DNA from: Novosphingobium sp. Gsoil 351
Lineage (GTDB): Bacteria > Pseudomonadota > Alphaproteobacteria > Sphingomonadales > Sphingomonadaceae
Length of the DNA: 64,000 bases
NCBI RefSeq assembly: GCF_009707465.1
Contig: NZ_CP046120.1
Location: 1,951,501-2,015,500, forward strand
Reading direction: 5' to 3'
The notes below the pieces were generated by a model. That model was not told where the DNA came from. It was given only the letters and a program-made list of their open reading frames with translations, and searched no databases. Of the stretch, positions 8,243 to 25,519 are shown piece after piece (the first letter of the stretch is position 1; the number at the start of each line of letters is the position of its first letter). The position numbers and the translations under genes are program-made.

Positions 8243-10248
8243 TTCCCGCCTTTTCCGAACGGGCGCTGATCCTGGCTCCCCATGGCCGCGACGCGACGAT
8301 CGCCGCGGGGATGCTGCGTGAAACCGGCATCGACACCGTCGCCTGCACCGATGTCGCATCGCTGATCCGGGGACTGCGCCAAGGGGCGGGCTTCGCGGTG
8401 ATCACCGAGGAAGCGCTGCTCTCGCCGGACTTACGCGAGCTCAGCGCGTGGCTCGACGAGCAGGCCGAATGGTCGGACTTCCCGTTCGTGCTGCTGACCG
8501 TGCGCGGCGGCGGGCTGGAGCGCAATCCCGCGGCCGGGCGCTATCTCGAGACACTAGGCAACGTCACCTTCCTCGAGCGGCCGTTCCACCCGACCACGCT
8601 GGTCAGCCTGGCGCGCGCGGCGATCCGCGGCCGCCGCCGCCAATACGAGGCGCGCGCGCGGCTGCTCGCGCTGCGCGAGAGCGAAACCCGCTATCGCACG
8701 CTGTTCGACACGATGGACGAGGGCTTTTGCGTCATCCGCTTCCTCGACGGACCGCATGGCAAGCTGAGCGACTATTTGCATATCGAAGCGAACGCCGCCT
8801 ACGAACGCCATGCCGGGATCGCCAACGTGGTGGGCCAATACGTGCGCCAGATGGTGCCCGACGAAGCCGATGGCTGGGTCGAGCTTTACCGTCAGGTCCT
8901 GCTCACCGGCGAGCCGATACGCTTCGAGCGCGAGCTTGAGGCGACCGCGCGGCATCTCGAGCTCGCGGCGTTCCGGATCGAGCCCGCGAGCCGCCGCGAA
9001 GTGGCGGTGATCTTCCAGGACGTCACCAACCGCCGCCGCGCCGAAATCGCGCTGCGCGATCTCAACGCCACGCTGGAGCGCCGGGTGGAGGACGCGGTGG
9101 CCGAGCGCGAGGCGGCGACCGTGCAACTGCGCGAGGCGCAGAAGCTGGAGACGCTGGGCCAGCTCACCGGCGGGCTGGCGCACGACATGAACAACCTGCT
9201 GTCGCCGATCATGAGCACGCTCGACATGCTGGAACGGCGCTATGGCGGCAGCGACGCGGGGACCGCGCGGGCGCTCGACCGGGCGATCCGCTCGGCCGAG
9301 CGCGCCAAGACGCTGGTCAGCCGGATGCTCGGGTTCGCCCGGCGCCAGACGCTCGAGACCACCGCGGTCGATCTCGCCCGGTTGATGGACGGGATGCACG
9401 AGCTGATCGCCAGCTCGGTGGGCGCCACGATCGGGATCGAGACGCGGATCGCGCCATCGCTGCCTGCGGTGCTGGCCGACGCGAACCAGCTCGAACTGGC
9501 GATCCTCAACTTGTGCATCAACGCCAAGGACGCGATGCCCGGTGGCGGCCGCGTGACGGTCGAGGCCGCGCTGGCCCCGGCGCCGCCGCCAACGCTCGCG
9601 CCGGCGCCCGGCGGCTACGTCCTGCTGCAGGTCAGCGATACCGGTTGGGGCATGGACGAGGCGACTCTGGCCAAGGCGATCGAACCGTTCTTCTCGACCA
9701 AGGAGATCGGCAAGGGCACCGGGCTGGGACTGAGCATGGTCCACGGGTTCGCCAACCAATCGGGTGGCGCGTTCATCCTGAACAGCCGCGTCGGCGAGGG
9801 TACCCGGGCCGAGCTGTACCTGCCGGTGGCCTCCACCCCGGCGGCGGCGGTAACGGTCCCGCACCCGCCCCAAACTCCCGCGGCGGCGGGCCGGACGGTG
9901 TTGCTGGTGGACGACGAAATCCTGGTGCGGATGGGCACCGCCGACATGCTCGAAGACCTCGGCCACACCGTGATCGAGGCCTCGAACGGCGCCGACGCGC
10001 TCGAGCTTCTCGCGGCGAATCCGCAAATCGAGGCGGTCGTGACCGACTTCACGATGCCCAAGATGACCGGCGCCCAGCTCGCCAAGCTGATCCGCCAGGA
10101 GCACGGCGAACTCCCTATCCTGCTCGTCACCGGCTATGCCGCGGGCGACCTCGATCTGGCCCTGCCGCAACTGACCAAGCCGTTCCGCCAGACCGATCTG
10201 GCCGAAGCGCTGGCGGGGCTGTGGAGCGTGGGCGCGATCGACGCCTGA
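8239..10248 (+). CDS. Hybrid sensor histidine kinase with PAS domain
   Basis: 669 aa from GTG 8239, which overlaps the upstream TGA. Order of domains: a degenerate receiver-like N-terminus (about 1-125, no clear phospho-Asp), a PAS domain (about 150-275), a coiled-coil linker, a HisKA dimerisation domain with GGLAHDMNN (phospho-accepting His about 315), an HATPase domain with LNLCINAKDAM, DTGWGMD and GTGLGLSM (about 410-535), and a C-terminal receiver with VVTDFTMPKMTG (phospho-Asp about 603). No transmembrane segments, so cytoplasmic. It probably senses via PAS and passes phosphate internally to its receiver; the output partner is not in the window. Pairing with a KaiC-like ATPase recurs in proteobacteria. 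Confidence 0.9.
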   Translation: MIPAFSERALILAPHGRDATIAAGMLRETGIDTVACTDVASLIRGLRQGAGFAVITEEALLSPDLRELSAWLDEQAEWSDFPFVLLTVRGGGLERNPAAGRYLETLGNVTFLERPFHPTTLVSLARAAIRGRRRQYEARARLLALRESETRYRTLFDTMDEGFCVIRFLDGPHGKLSDYLHIEANAAYERHAGIANVVGQYVRQMVPDEADGWVELYRQVLLTGEPIRFERELEATARHLELAAFRIEPASRREVAVIFQDVTNRRRAEIALRDLNATLERRVEDAVAEREAATVQLREAQKLETLGQLTGGLAHDMNNLLSPIMSTLDMLERRYGGSDAGTARALDRAIRSAERAKTLVSRMLGFARRQTLETTAVDLARLMDGMHELIASSVGATIGIETRIAPSLPAVLADANQLELAILNLCINAKDAMPGGGRVTVEAALAPAPPPTLAPAPGGYVLLQVSDTGWGMDEATLAKAIEPFFSTKEIGKGTGLGLSMVHGFANQSGGAFILNSRVGEGTRAELYLPVASTPAAAVTVPHPPQTPAAAGRTVLLVDDEILVRMGTADMLEDLGHTVIEASNGADALELLAANPQIEAVVTDFTMPKMTGAQLAKLIRQEHGELPILLVTGYAAGDLDLALPQLTKPFRQTDLAEALAGLWSVGAIDA

Positions 10249-10315
10249 CTGGAGGCAGATTGTCTAGGCCGCTCGTGTCGAGCGGATCAGATGATTTGCA
10301 CGGCGTTCCAGCGAC

Positions 10316-10347
10316 AAAAAACCCCGCCGGATCGCTCCGGCGGGGTC
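10316..10347 (-). terminator. Rho-independent terminator of rpoBC
   Basis: An 11-bp perfect stem (10321-10331 with 10336-10346) and a 4-nt loop. Read on the minus strand it ends in a run of T (complement of 10316-10320), about 45 bp past the rpoC stop. On the plus strand only CTTT follows, so it may weakly terminate the kinase transcript as well. Confidence 0.88.
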
Positions 10348-10394
10348 TTTGGTACTCTCGCCCTCGCCCCTGAAAAGGGCGAGGATAGGACGGC

Positions 10395-14702
<4,308 letters not shown>

Positions 14703-14719
14703 TTTTCGGTCCTCTTAAG

Positions 14720-14834
14720 CCCTCTCCCCTTCAGGGGAGAGGGTTGGGAGAGGGGGCTGTCCCCCTTGATCTCGGCGCATTGAAGAGAGCGGACATTCCC
14801 CTCTCCCCGACCCTCTCCCTGAACGGGAGAGGGA
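14720..14834. repeat. Inverted pair of CCCTCTCCC repeats in the rpoB-rpoC spacer
   Basis: Two copies of a GC-rich unit lie in opposite orientation at 14720-14756 and 14798-14834. Each unit is itself a hairpin (CCCTCTCCC...GGGAGAGGG) plus a [16 protein letters not shown] tail. The inverted pairing resembles a bacterial interspersed mosaic element (BIME) made of REP units. It fills most of the spacer and would fold in the rpoBC mRNA. Confidence 0.75.
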
Positions 14835-14839
14835 GATTC

Positions 14840-19012
<4,173 letters not shown>

Positions 19013-19231
19013 GAGGGGGTCTGCGCCTCTTCAAAGGGCCGGACGAGAGGTCCGGCGAAAATCGTTCCGTCACGCGGGCGGACCATCCGACGCAAAAACG
19101 GCTGCGAGGCACACGGCACCCCTTCCGAGGACCGGGCCTGCAGCCATCGCGTCGTATGAGGCCTGGGCTTCCTTCCGTGGCGGCCCCTCGCGAATGGGTC
19201 CGCCTTGCTCGAAACACGCAAGCGAAGCGGG

Positions 19232-19260
19232 CATATAGGCGGCACGCAGGCGGGTGTCAA
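19232..19260 (-). promoter_or_regulatory. Sigma70-type promoter for rpoBC
   Basis: On the minus strand: TTGACA (19260-19255), exactly 17 bp, TATATG (19237-19232). Predicted start about 210 nt upstream of the rpoB ATG, leaving a long leader. This is the best sigma70 match seen in the window and fits a gene that has lost cotranscription with rplJL. Confidence 0.75.
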
Positions 19261-19400
19261 ACGGTCGTCAGGACGCGCGAATCGGGCCGCAGACTGCCAC
19301 GCGCCAAACCCCGCGCCGTGTAACCCGTCGCCGATTTCAGGGCGCGGCGCCGCCGCAGCGCGGGGAATTTCCGTAAAACAATCAGTGCCATATTGTTTTT

Positions 19401-19463
19401 CGATATTTATCGATTGACGATATGAACGACTGGACATATTGAATAACGATATCGCCCATATCG
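19401..19463 (+). promoter_or_regulatory. AT-rich operator-like cluster of CGATAT/ATATCG motifs
   Basis: Within 63 bp there are CGATAT at 19401, a perfect inverted repeat TATCG-N5-CGATA at 19408-19422, a palindrome CGATATCG at 19447-19454 and CATATCGG at 19457-19463. The patch is markedly AT-rich against its surroundings and directly precedes the 46-aa/DUF2975/HTH operon. The HTH protein of that operon is the obvious candidate ligand (inference). Confidence 0.55.
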
Positions 19464-19473
19464 GAGAACGGCT

Positions 19474-19614
19474 ATGACCCGCTTTCAAATCTCGCAGATC
19501 GCCTCGGTCGCCATGTCGGCCGCGTTCGTGCTCGCATCGTGGCTCGCCACCGTGACGGTGCCGGTCTCGCCCGTCGCTTTCGCCGCCGCGCCCGTCGCGG
19601 TCGAACTGGCCTGA
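19474..19614 (+). CDS. 46-aa hydrophobic small protein
   Basis: ATG 19474 with a GGAG site 7 bp upstream; 46 codons (MTRFQISQIASVAMSAAF...). It has one strongly hydrophobic segment (about residues 8-40) ending in Ala/Val-rich sequence, so it is either a single-pass membrane peptide or an export-like signal. It is the first gene of an operon with a DUF2975 membrane protein 10 bp downstream. No known family; the good ribosome site and spacing argue that it is real. Confidence 0.6.
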   Translation: MTRFQISQIASVAMSAAFVLASWLATVTVPVSPVAFAAAPVAVELA

Positions 19615-19624
19615 GCGCGGCGCG

Positions 19625-20179
19625 ATGACCCCTAAACGCGACCCCCTGCTCACCGCGGCGCGCCTGCTCCTGATGGTCTTCATCGGCGTGCTTGGCGTCG
19701 CCGCGGTGGCGGCTCTCCTCGTCATCCCGGTGGTGATCGTCTTCCAGGCCCGCGTCCTCGCAGAAATCGCCGCCAAGGGGGTCGAGACCGGCCCCGAGAT
19801 GATCGGCGCGATCCTGATCGTGCTCGCCGGGATCGCGGTGTTGCTGGCGATGGCAGTATGGTTTCTCGTTCTGCTGCGACGGATCGTGCTCAGCGTCGGC
19901 ACCGGCGATCCGTTCATTCCCGAAAACGCCGAGCGCCTGTCGCGGATGGGCTGGCTGGTCCTCGCGGGCCAGATCGCCTCGATCCCGGTCGGCGCACTGG
20001 TGCTGTGGATCGCCAGCGTAGTCGAAGACAGCCCCGCCGCCGAACACGCCCACGCCGACCTCCACTCCGATTTCGGCTTTTCGTTCAGCAGCCTGCTGCT
20101 GATGCTCGTGCTGTTCATCCTTGCGCGGGTCTTCCGCCGCGGCGCTGCGATGCGCGAAGAGCTGGAAGGGACCGTGTGA
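19625..20179 (+). CDS. DUF2975 integral membrane protein
   Basis: 184 aa with four predicted transmembrane helices (about 15-40, 58-82, 112-135, 153-172) and short polar loops; the layout matches DUF2975 proteins. These are usually encoded next to a small XRE-type regulator, exactly as here (the TGA shares its A with the next ATG). Biochemical function unknown; the pairing suggests a membrane sensor or partner for the regulator. Confidence 0.8.
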   Translation: MTPKRDPLLTAARLLLMVFIGVLGVAAVAALLVIPVVIVFQARVLAEIAAKGVETGPEMIGAILIVLAGIAVLLAMAVWFLVLLRRIVLSVGTGDPFIPENAERLSRMGWLVLAGQIASIPVGALVLWIASVVEDSPAAEHAHADLHSDFGFSFSSLLLMLVLFILARVFRRGAAMREELEGTV

Positions 20180-20412
20180 TGGGCGAGGCCGAGACCGATG
20201 ACGGGAAGATCGTCGTGACCCTCGACGAGCTGCTCTACCAACGCCGCATGACGCTGACCGAACTGGCCGAAAGGGTCGACATCACGCTGGCAAACCTCTC
20301 GATCCTCAAGACCGGCAAAGCCAAGGCAATCCGTTTTTCCACGCTCGAGGCGATCTGCCGCGTGCTCGAATGCCAGCCGGGAGATTTGCTGGGGTACGCC
20401 CGCGAAGCTTGA
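20179..20412 (+). CDS. XRE/Cro-family small transcriptional regulator (YozG-like)
   Basis: 77 aa, nearly all one helix-turn-helix domain: LDELLYQRRMTLTELAERVDITLANLSILKTGKAKAIRFSTL with the C-terminal LECQPGDLLGY typical of YozG-type regulators. The start at 20179 overlaps the DUF2975 stop by one base, so translation is coupled. A perfect inverted repeat and related motifs upstream of the operon are candidate autoregulatory operators. Confidence 0.88.
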   Translation: MGEAETDDGKIVVTLDELLYQRRMTLTELAERVDITLANLSILKTGKAKAIRFSTLEAICRVLECQPGDLLGYAREA

Positions 20413-20698
20413 CTCCGGGCGGGCCTTCCCCCACAGGCCCGCCCCGACCGGCAGGTTCGCCCTCCGGTCGTCCGTCCGAGACAGTCGGTGCGGGGTGTCT
20501 GCCCCGCTTAATTTCCGGCCTAGACGGGGAAACGAGATTTTCGCGCTCGGGCTTTTGGGCCCCGCGCCTTGGCGTTCGTTTCGGCGACGCCGCCTCCTTC
20601 CCCATCACTGGACTCGCCCGCTTGGTGCCCTGTGCGCCCGGCGGACATCGCAGCCGGTCGTTTGCCCCCGTGCACTCGGCCAAAGGGAAGGAGTACGC
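20413..20698 (+). other. rplJ 5' leader with several hairpins
   Basis: 286 bp without a gene. Three hairpins can be read: GGGCGGGCCT (20417-20426) with 20435-20444; GACCGG (20446-20451) with 20464-20469; GCGGGG (20490-20495) with 20502-20507. None has a good T run. A leader folding like this could be the L10(L12)4 autoregulatory site expected before rplJ, but I cannot align it to the known L10 leader motif. No clear rplJ promoter was found. Confidence 0.4.
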
Positions 20699-21214
20699 AT
20701 GGATCGTTCGCAGAAAGCCGACGCGGTCGCAGCGCTCAACGCAACCTTCAACGAGGTCGGCGTGGTGGTCATCACCCGCAACCTCGGCATGACCGTGGCC
20801 CAGTCCACGGCCCTGCGCACGAAGATGCGGGATGCCGGTGCATCGTTCAAGGTTTCCAAGAACAGTCTCGCGCGCCTGGCGATCGAAGGCACCAGCTATA
20901 GCGGGATCGGTGACATGCTCACCGGTCCGGTGGCGTTGGCCACTTCGGTCGACCCGGTCGCGGCCGCCAAGGTCGCGATCGATTTCGCCAAGACCAACGA
21001 CAAGCTCGAGATCGTCGGCGGGGCCATGGGGACGCAAGTTCTCAGCCCCGACGGGATCAAGGCGCTCGCTTCGCTGCCGTCGCTCGACGCGCTGCGCAGC
21101 CGCCTGATCGGGCTCGTCCAGGCCCCGGCTACCAAGATCGCCCAGGTCGTCGTCGCCCCCGCGAGCAAGCTCGCCCGGGTGTTCAACGCCTATGCCGAGA
21201 AAAGCGCCGCGTAA
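20699..21214 (+). CDS. rplJ: 50S ribosomal protein L10
   Basis: 171 aa, standard length. MDRSQKADAVAALNATFNEVGVVVITRNLGMTV is the L10 N-terminal RNA-binding region, and the C-terminal helix that carries L7/L12 dimers follows. Start ATG at 20699 with a strong GGAAGGAG site. L10 anchors the L7/L12 stalk on 23S rRNA. It is followed after 60 bp by rplL. Here the pair is on the plus strand, opposite to rpoBC. Confidence 0.97.
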   Translation: MDRSQKADAVAALNATFNEVGVVVITRNLGMTVAQSTALRTKMRDAGASFKVSKNSLARLAIEGTSYSGIGDMLTGPVALATSVDPVAAAKVAIDFAKTNDKLEIVGGAMGTQVLSPDGIKALASLPSLDALRSRLIGLVQAPATKIAQVVVAPASKLARVFNAYAEKSAA

Positions 21215-21274
21215 GACTGTTCGCATTCGTTTCTGCCGGCTGGCCCGGCACACATCCAATCAGGAGCACATATC

Positions 21275-21652
21275 ATGGCCGACATCGCCAATCTCGTTGA
21301 AGAACTTTCCAAGCTGACCGTCCTCGAGGCGGCCGACCTCGCCAAGGCGCTCGAAGAGAAGTGGGGCGTTTCTGCCGCCGCCGCGGTTGCGGTCGCCGGC
21401 CCCGCCGCCAGCGGCGAAGCCGCCGCTCCCGCCGAAGAGAAGACCGAATTCGACGTCATCCTGACCGGCGACGGCGGCAAGAAGATCCAGGTCATCAAGG
21501 AAGTCCGCGCGATCACTCAGCTCGGCCTGACCGAAGCCAAGACCCTCGTGGAATCGGCTCCCAAGGCGATCAAGGAAGGCGTCAACAAGGCCGAAGCCGA
21601 AGAGATCAAGGCCAAGGTCGAAGCCGCCGGCGGCACCGTCGAGATCAAGTAA
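21275..21652 (+). CDS. rplL: 50S ribosomal protein L7/L12
   Basis: 125 aa. N-terminal dimerisation helix ([26 protein letters not shown]), Ala-rich hinge ([20 protein letters not shown]) and C-terminal domain ([21 protein letters not shown]...[14 protein letters not shown]) in the usual order. It forms the flexible stalk that recruits translation factors. The ATG at 21275 has CAGGAGCA upstream, and a rho-independent terminator follows. Confidence 0.98.
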   Translation: MADIANLVEELSKLTVLEAADLAKALEEKWGVSAAAAVAVAGPAASGEAAAPAEEKTEFDVILTGDGGKKIQVIKEVRAITQLGLTEAKTLVESAPKAIKEGVNKAEAEEIKAKVEAAGGTVEIK

Positions 21653-21696
21653 CTTTCAGGTTTTGCGGGTGTCTTGAAGCACCCGTGATCGGAAGG

Positions 21697-21725
21697 GGCG
21701 GCACGAGCAATCGTGTCGCCTTTTT
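21697..21725 (+). terminator. Rho-independent terminator of rplJL
   Basis: A 10-bp stem (21697-21706 with 21711-21720, one G-T pair) closed by a GCAA tetraloop and followed by TTTTT (21721-21725). A smaller hairpin GGGTG...CACCC precedes it at 21667-21684. Confidence 0.92.
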
Positions 21726-21833
21726 CGTTTATGTGAACAATCGGTAATGCGCGCTGCAGAGCGCGTTTTGTAATCCACGGTTCAGCTTCGCCGCATAAAA
21801 TCTGCGCGCCGATTCAACCATGGAGGTTCAACG

Positions 21834-22406
21834 ATGCGGGTATCCCGTAACGTCATCCTGACCGGCGCCGCCGCGCTGCTGGTCTGCGGCGTGGCCGAGG
21901 CGGCCACCGCGAAGCTTCACAAACTCAATGTCGCGCTGCCCGATGGCTCGGTCGCGCAAGTCGAATACGCGGGCGATGTCGCGCCGCGCGTCGTGGTCCA
22001 GGCTGCGCCGCAGGCGATCGCATTCGCCGATCCGCTGTTCGCGCTTGGCGGCGATCCCTTCGCCGAGATGCAGCATGTCTCCGCGCTGCTCGAGCAACAG
22101 CACCGCGCGATGCTCCAGCAGGTGGCCGAACTCCAGCGCGCCGCCGCCACGGGAACTCCCGCGCCGGGCCTGACCCTCACGAGCAACCTGCCCGCCGGGT
22201 CGTACCACTATAGCATGGTCTCCTCGACCACCGGCGCCGACGGCTGCACCCAGACCGTCTCGTGGAGCTCGGACGGGAAAAGCCCGGAGCCGCAGGTCAC
22301 CAAGACCAGCGTAGGCAACTGCGACGCCGCCCGGCGCGACCGGGCGCCGATCGTGCCCGCCAAGGCCGAGGCTCCGGCGCAACCGGCCCCGGCAACGCGG
22401 ATATAG
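21834..22406 (+). CDS. Exported protein of unknown function
   Basis: 190 aa with a signal peptide (about 1-23, cleavage after AEA). The mature part has a Gln-rich helical stretch (EMQHVSALLEQQHRAMLQQVAELQ), probably coiled coil, then a Ser/Thr-rich segment with two Cys (DGCTQTV and VGNCDAA) and a Pro/Ala-rich tail. No domain recognised. RBS TGGAGG 7-12 bp before the ATG at 21834. It converges with an MFS gene, the stops being 7 bp apart. Likely periplasmic. Confidence 0.72.
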   Translation: MRVSRNVILTGAAALLVCGVAEAATAKLHKLNVALPDGSVAQVEYAGDVAPRVVVQAAPQAIAFADPLFALGGDPFAEMQHVSALLEQQHRAMLQQVAELQRAAATGTPAPGLTLTSNLPAGSYHYSMVSSTTGADGCTQTVSWSSDGKSPEPQVTKTSVGNCDAARRDRAPIVPAKAEAPAQPAPATRI

Positions 22407-22412
22407 AGGTGC

Positions 22413-23648
22413 CTAGCCCGCGGGGGCGGCCATCGCCTCCGCGGGAATTCGCCTCAGCCCCGCCAAGAACAATCCCAGCCCGATCAGCGAAAACCCCGCC
22501 GCAACCAGCAACGGCATCGCCGGGATTTGCGCCACCGCGCCCGGCCCGTTGAACTTGGCGAAGACGCCGGCGTAGAGCGGCGGGGCGACGATCGCGGCGA
22601 TGCTGCCGATGCTTTGCGTCGCGCCCTGGAGTTCGCCCTGGCTGCGCGCGTCGACCGCGCGACTGTTGATCGCCTGGACCGAGGGCTGGATAAAGCCCTG
22701 CAACGACCCGACGAGGATCGCGGCGTAGACCAGCGCGGTGCTGGTCGCGGCCCAATACATCGCCGCCGAGATCGCGAACCCGGCGACCCCCAGCATCACC
22801 GCCGTCCGCTCGCCCAGCCACGGCGCGACCCAGCGCAGGCCAAGCCCCTGGACCAGCGCGCTGGTCAGCCCGACGACGGCCAGCGCCAGCCCGACTTGCT
22901 TCACGTCGAAGCCGTAGGCGGCCATCGCGAAGTAGGTCCAGATCGCGGGGTAGACGGTGTGCGCCAGCATCCACACCCCCAGTGCGGAGACCAGCCAGAT
23001 CGTCGCCGCGCTCTGCCCGCGCAGGGCCCTGAGCGCGGCGAAGGCGTTGGCGCGGCGCCACTCGAACGGGCGCCGGTTCTCGGGCGCAAGCGTCTCACGC
23101 AGGAAGATCAAACCGAACGCGAAGTTGGCTAAGGCCAGCCCGCCCGCGGCGTAGAACGGCATCCGCGGATCGATCGCGCCCAGCAGCCCGCCGAGCGCCG
23201 GCCCGGCGATAAACCCGAATCCGAACGCCATCCCCATCGTGCCGAAATTCGCCGCGCGTTTTTCGGGCGGGGTGATGTCGGCGATCGCGGCATAGGCGGC
23301 CGAATAGCTCGCGCCGGTGACGCCCGCCACGATCCGCCCGACGATCAGCCACCACAGCGCGGGAGCCAGGCCCATCACCGTATAGTCGATCCCCATCGCG
23401 AGCACGCTGGCGAGCAGCACCGGGCGGCGACCGTAGCGGTCGGAGAGGTTGCCAATCACCGGCGCGAACACGAACTGCATCGCCGCATAACCCGCGCCGA
23501 GCCACCCCGCCCACACCGCCGCGCCATCGACCGGCATGTGCCCCAGGTGCATGATCAGACCCGGCAGCACCGGCATCACGATCCCGAAGCCGAGCATATC
23601 GATCAGGACGATGGCGAAGACGAACCCGAACGTGGCGCGGTGAGTCAT
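22413..23648 (-). CDS. MFS transporter, TetA-like drug/H+ antiporter family
   Basis: 411 aa, about 12 transmembrane helices. The motif-A signature GNLSDRYGRRPVLL lies in the loop between helices 2 and 3, and VGRIVAGVTGASYSAAYA in helix 5 matches the antiporter motif C region of the TCR/TetA branch of the major facilitator superfamily. The N-terminus (ATFGFVFAIVLIDMLGFGIVMPVLP) is also typical of that branch. It is probably a proton-driven efflux pump; the substrate is not known, and tetracycline should not be assumed. A dispersed repeat lies just upstream. Confidence 0.9.
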   Translation of the reverse strand: MTHRATFGFVFAIVLIDMLGFGIVMPVLPGLIMHLGHMPVDGAAVWAGWLGAGYAAMQFVFAPVIGNLSDRYGRRPVLLASVLAMGIDYTVMGLAPALWWLIVGRIVAGVTGASYSAAYAAIADITPPEKRAANFGTMGMAFGFGFIAGPALGGLLGAIDPRMPFYAAGGLALANFAFGLIFLRETLAPENRRPFEWRRANAFAALRALRGQSAATIWLVSALGVWMLAHTVYPAIWTYFAMAAYGFDVKQVGLALAVVGLTSALVQGLGLRWVAPWLGERTAVMLGVAGFAISAAMYWAATSTALVYAAILVGSLQGFIQPSVQAINSRAVDARSQGELQGATQSIGSIAAIVAPPLYAGVFAKFNGPGAVAQIPAMPLLVAAGFSLIGLGLFLAGLRRIPAEAMAAPAG

Positions 23649-23695
23649 GGATTAGAACTGCTCCTGATAATCCGTCCCAATAGACCAAGCAAAGT

Positions 23696-23796
23696 CCGCT
23701 CGTGTCGAGCAGCCCGCGCAGCGGGCACCGTCGAGACACCGTACGCAACAGTTAAACGTCGTGCGGGATGTCTCGACTTCGCTCGACATGAGCGGG
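23696..23796. repeat. Dispersed palindromic repeat, copy 1
   Basis: About 100 bp bounded by near-perfect inverted ends: CCGCTCGTGTCGAGC at the left and GCTCGACATGAGCGG at the right (14 of 15 match as inverted repeats). Inside are GTCGAGACAC and TGTCTCGACTTCGCTCGACA. Related copies occur at 32096, 36513 and 61228. Lies between the MFS gene and guaA. Confidence 0.8.
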
Positions 23797-23880
23797 TTTA
23801 GGGGGGCACGGCAATTACGCCAGCCAGAATGCAACGCGCGCCCGCTGGACATGCCCCGCCACGTTGCTATCCGCCCGCGC

Positions 23881-25440
23881 ATGACCATCCAGCCCTCAGA
23901 TTCCATCCTGATCGTCGATTTCGGCAGCCAGGTGACCCAGCTCATCGCCCGCCGGGTACGCGAGGCCGGCGTCTATTCGGAGATCGCCCCGTTCACCGCC
24001 GCCGCCGAGACGTTCGCGCGGATGAAGCCAAAGGGTATCATCCTGTCCGGCTCGCCCGCCTCGGTGCTCGACGAGGAAGGCCCGCGCATCCCCGACGAAA
24101 TCCTGAACAGCGGGCTGCCGATCATGGCGATCTGCTATGGCCAGCAGGCGCTGATGCACCAGTTGGGCGGCGAGGTGTTGCCCGGCGATTCGGGCGAGTT
24201 CGGACGCGCCTTCATCGAGATCTCCGATGGCTGCGCATTGTTCGACGGGCTGTGGGCCGAGGGCGAGCGCCACCAGGTGTGGATGAGCCACGGTGACAAG
24301 GTCACGCGGCTGGCGCCCGGCTTCCGCCCCGTCGCCGCCAGCGCGGGCGCGCCGTTCGCGGTGATCGCCAACGATGCCAAGCGCATCTACGCGATGCAGT
24401 TCCATCCCGAGGTGGTCCACACCCCCGACGGCGGCAAGCTCTACAAGAACTTCGTTCGCCACGTCTGCGGACTGGCCGGCGACTGGACGATGGCCGAGTT
24501 CCGCAAAACCAAGATCGCGGAAATCCGCGCCCAGGTGGGCAAGGGCCGCGTCATCTGCGGCCTCTCGGGCGGGGTGGACAGCGCGGTCGCCGCGGTGCTG
24601 ATCCACGAGGCGATCGGCGAGCAGCTCACCTGCGTGTTCGTGGATCACGGGCTGATGCGATTGGGCGAGGCCGACCAGGTCGTCAGCCTGTTCCGCGGCC
24701 ACTACAACATCCCGCTGATCCACAAGGACGTCAGCACGCTGTTCCTGGGCGGGTTGGCGGGCGTCACCGATCCCGAGGCCAAGCGCAAGTTCATCGGCAA
24801 GACCTTCATCGACGTGTTCGAGGCCGAGGCGCGCCAGATCGGCGGGGCCGAGTTCCTCGCCCAAGGCACGCTCTATCCCGATGTGATCGAATCCGTGTCG
24901 TTCACCGGCGGGCCGAGCGTGACGATCAAGAGCCACCACAACGTCGGCGGGTTGCCCGAGCGGATGAACATGAAGCTGGTCGAGCCGTTGCGCGAGCTGT
25001 TCAAAGACGAGGTGCGCGAGCTCGGTCGCGAGCTGGGACTGCCCGAGGTGTTTGTCGAGCGCCATCCCTTCCCCGGCCCCGGGCTCGCCATCCGCATCCC
25101 CGGCGAAGTCACCCGCGCGGGGTGCGACACCTTGCGCAAGGCCGACGCGATCTACCTCGAGGAGATACGCAACGCCGGGTTGTATAATGCGATCTGGCAG
25201 GCCTTCGCGGTGCTGTTGCCGGTGAAGACCGTAGGCGTGATGGGCGACGGCCGAACCTACGACAACGTGTGCGCGTTGCGCGCGGTGACTTCGACCGATG
25301 GGATGACCGCCGACATCTATCCGTTCGACGCCGCGTTCCTGAGCCGCGTGGCGACGAGGATCATCAACGAGGTCAAGGGCATCAACCGGGTGGTCTACGA
25401 CTACACGTCGAAACCGCCCGGCACGATCGAGTGGGAATGA
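23881..25440 (+). CDS. guaA: GMP synthase (glutamine-hydrolysing)
   Basis: 519 aa. Converts XMP, ATP and glutamine to GMP. The N-terminal class I glutamine amidotransferase has the nucleophile Cys in ICYGQQ (residue about 85) and FHPEVVH. The ATP-pyrophosphatase domain has SGGVDS (229-234), and the C-terminal dimerisation domain ends in [17 protein letters not shown], as in canonical GuaA. Start at 23881 ([15 protein letters not shown]) fits homologues; upstream in-frame codons lie in the dispersed repeat. Confidence 0.97.
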   Translation: MTIQPSDSILIVDFGSQVTQLIARRVREAGVYSEIAPFTAAAETFARMKPKGIILSGSPASVLDEEGPRIPDEILNSGLPIMAICYGQQALMHQLGGEVLPGDSGEFGRAFIEISDGCALFDGLWAEGERHQVWMSHGDKVTRLAPGFRPVAASAGAPFAVIANDAKRIYAMQFHPEVVHTPDGGKLYKNFVRHVCGLAGDWTMAEFRKTKIAEIRAQVGKGRVICGLSGGVDSAVAAVLIHEAIGEQLTCVFVDHGLMRLGEADQVVSLFRGHYNIPLIHKDVSTLFLGGLAGVTDPEAKRKFIGKTFIDVFEAEARQIGGAEFLAQGTLYPDVIESVSFTGGPSVTIKSHHNVGGLPERMNMKLVEPLRELFKDEVRELGRELGLPEVFVERHPFPGPGLAIRIPGEVTRAGCDTLRKADAIYLEEIRNAGLYNAIWQAFAVLLPVKTVGVMGDGRTYDNVCALRAVTSTDGMTADIYPFDAAFLSRVATRIINEVKGINRVVYDYTSKPPGTIEWE

Positions 25441-25519
25441 AGGATCGGCAAGCTGGGTTCAGTGTGATCGCGCACTTCTTGTATTTGACCAACCCCCTTG
25501 GCCAAGGCACGATCCCCAT

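Noticed and set aside
14720..14834. CRISPR array
   Set aside because: Only two inverted GC units without regular spacing or spacers.
22413..23648. Tetracycline resistance gene
   Set aside because: It belongs to the TetA-like MFS branch, but chromosomal relatives have many substrates and nothing ties it to tetracycline.
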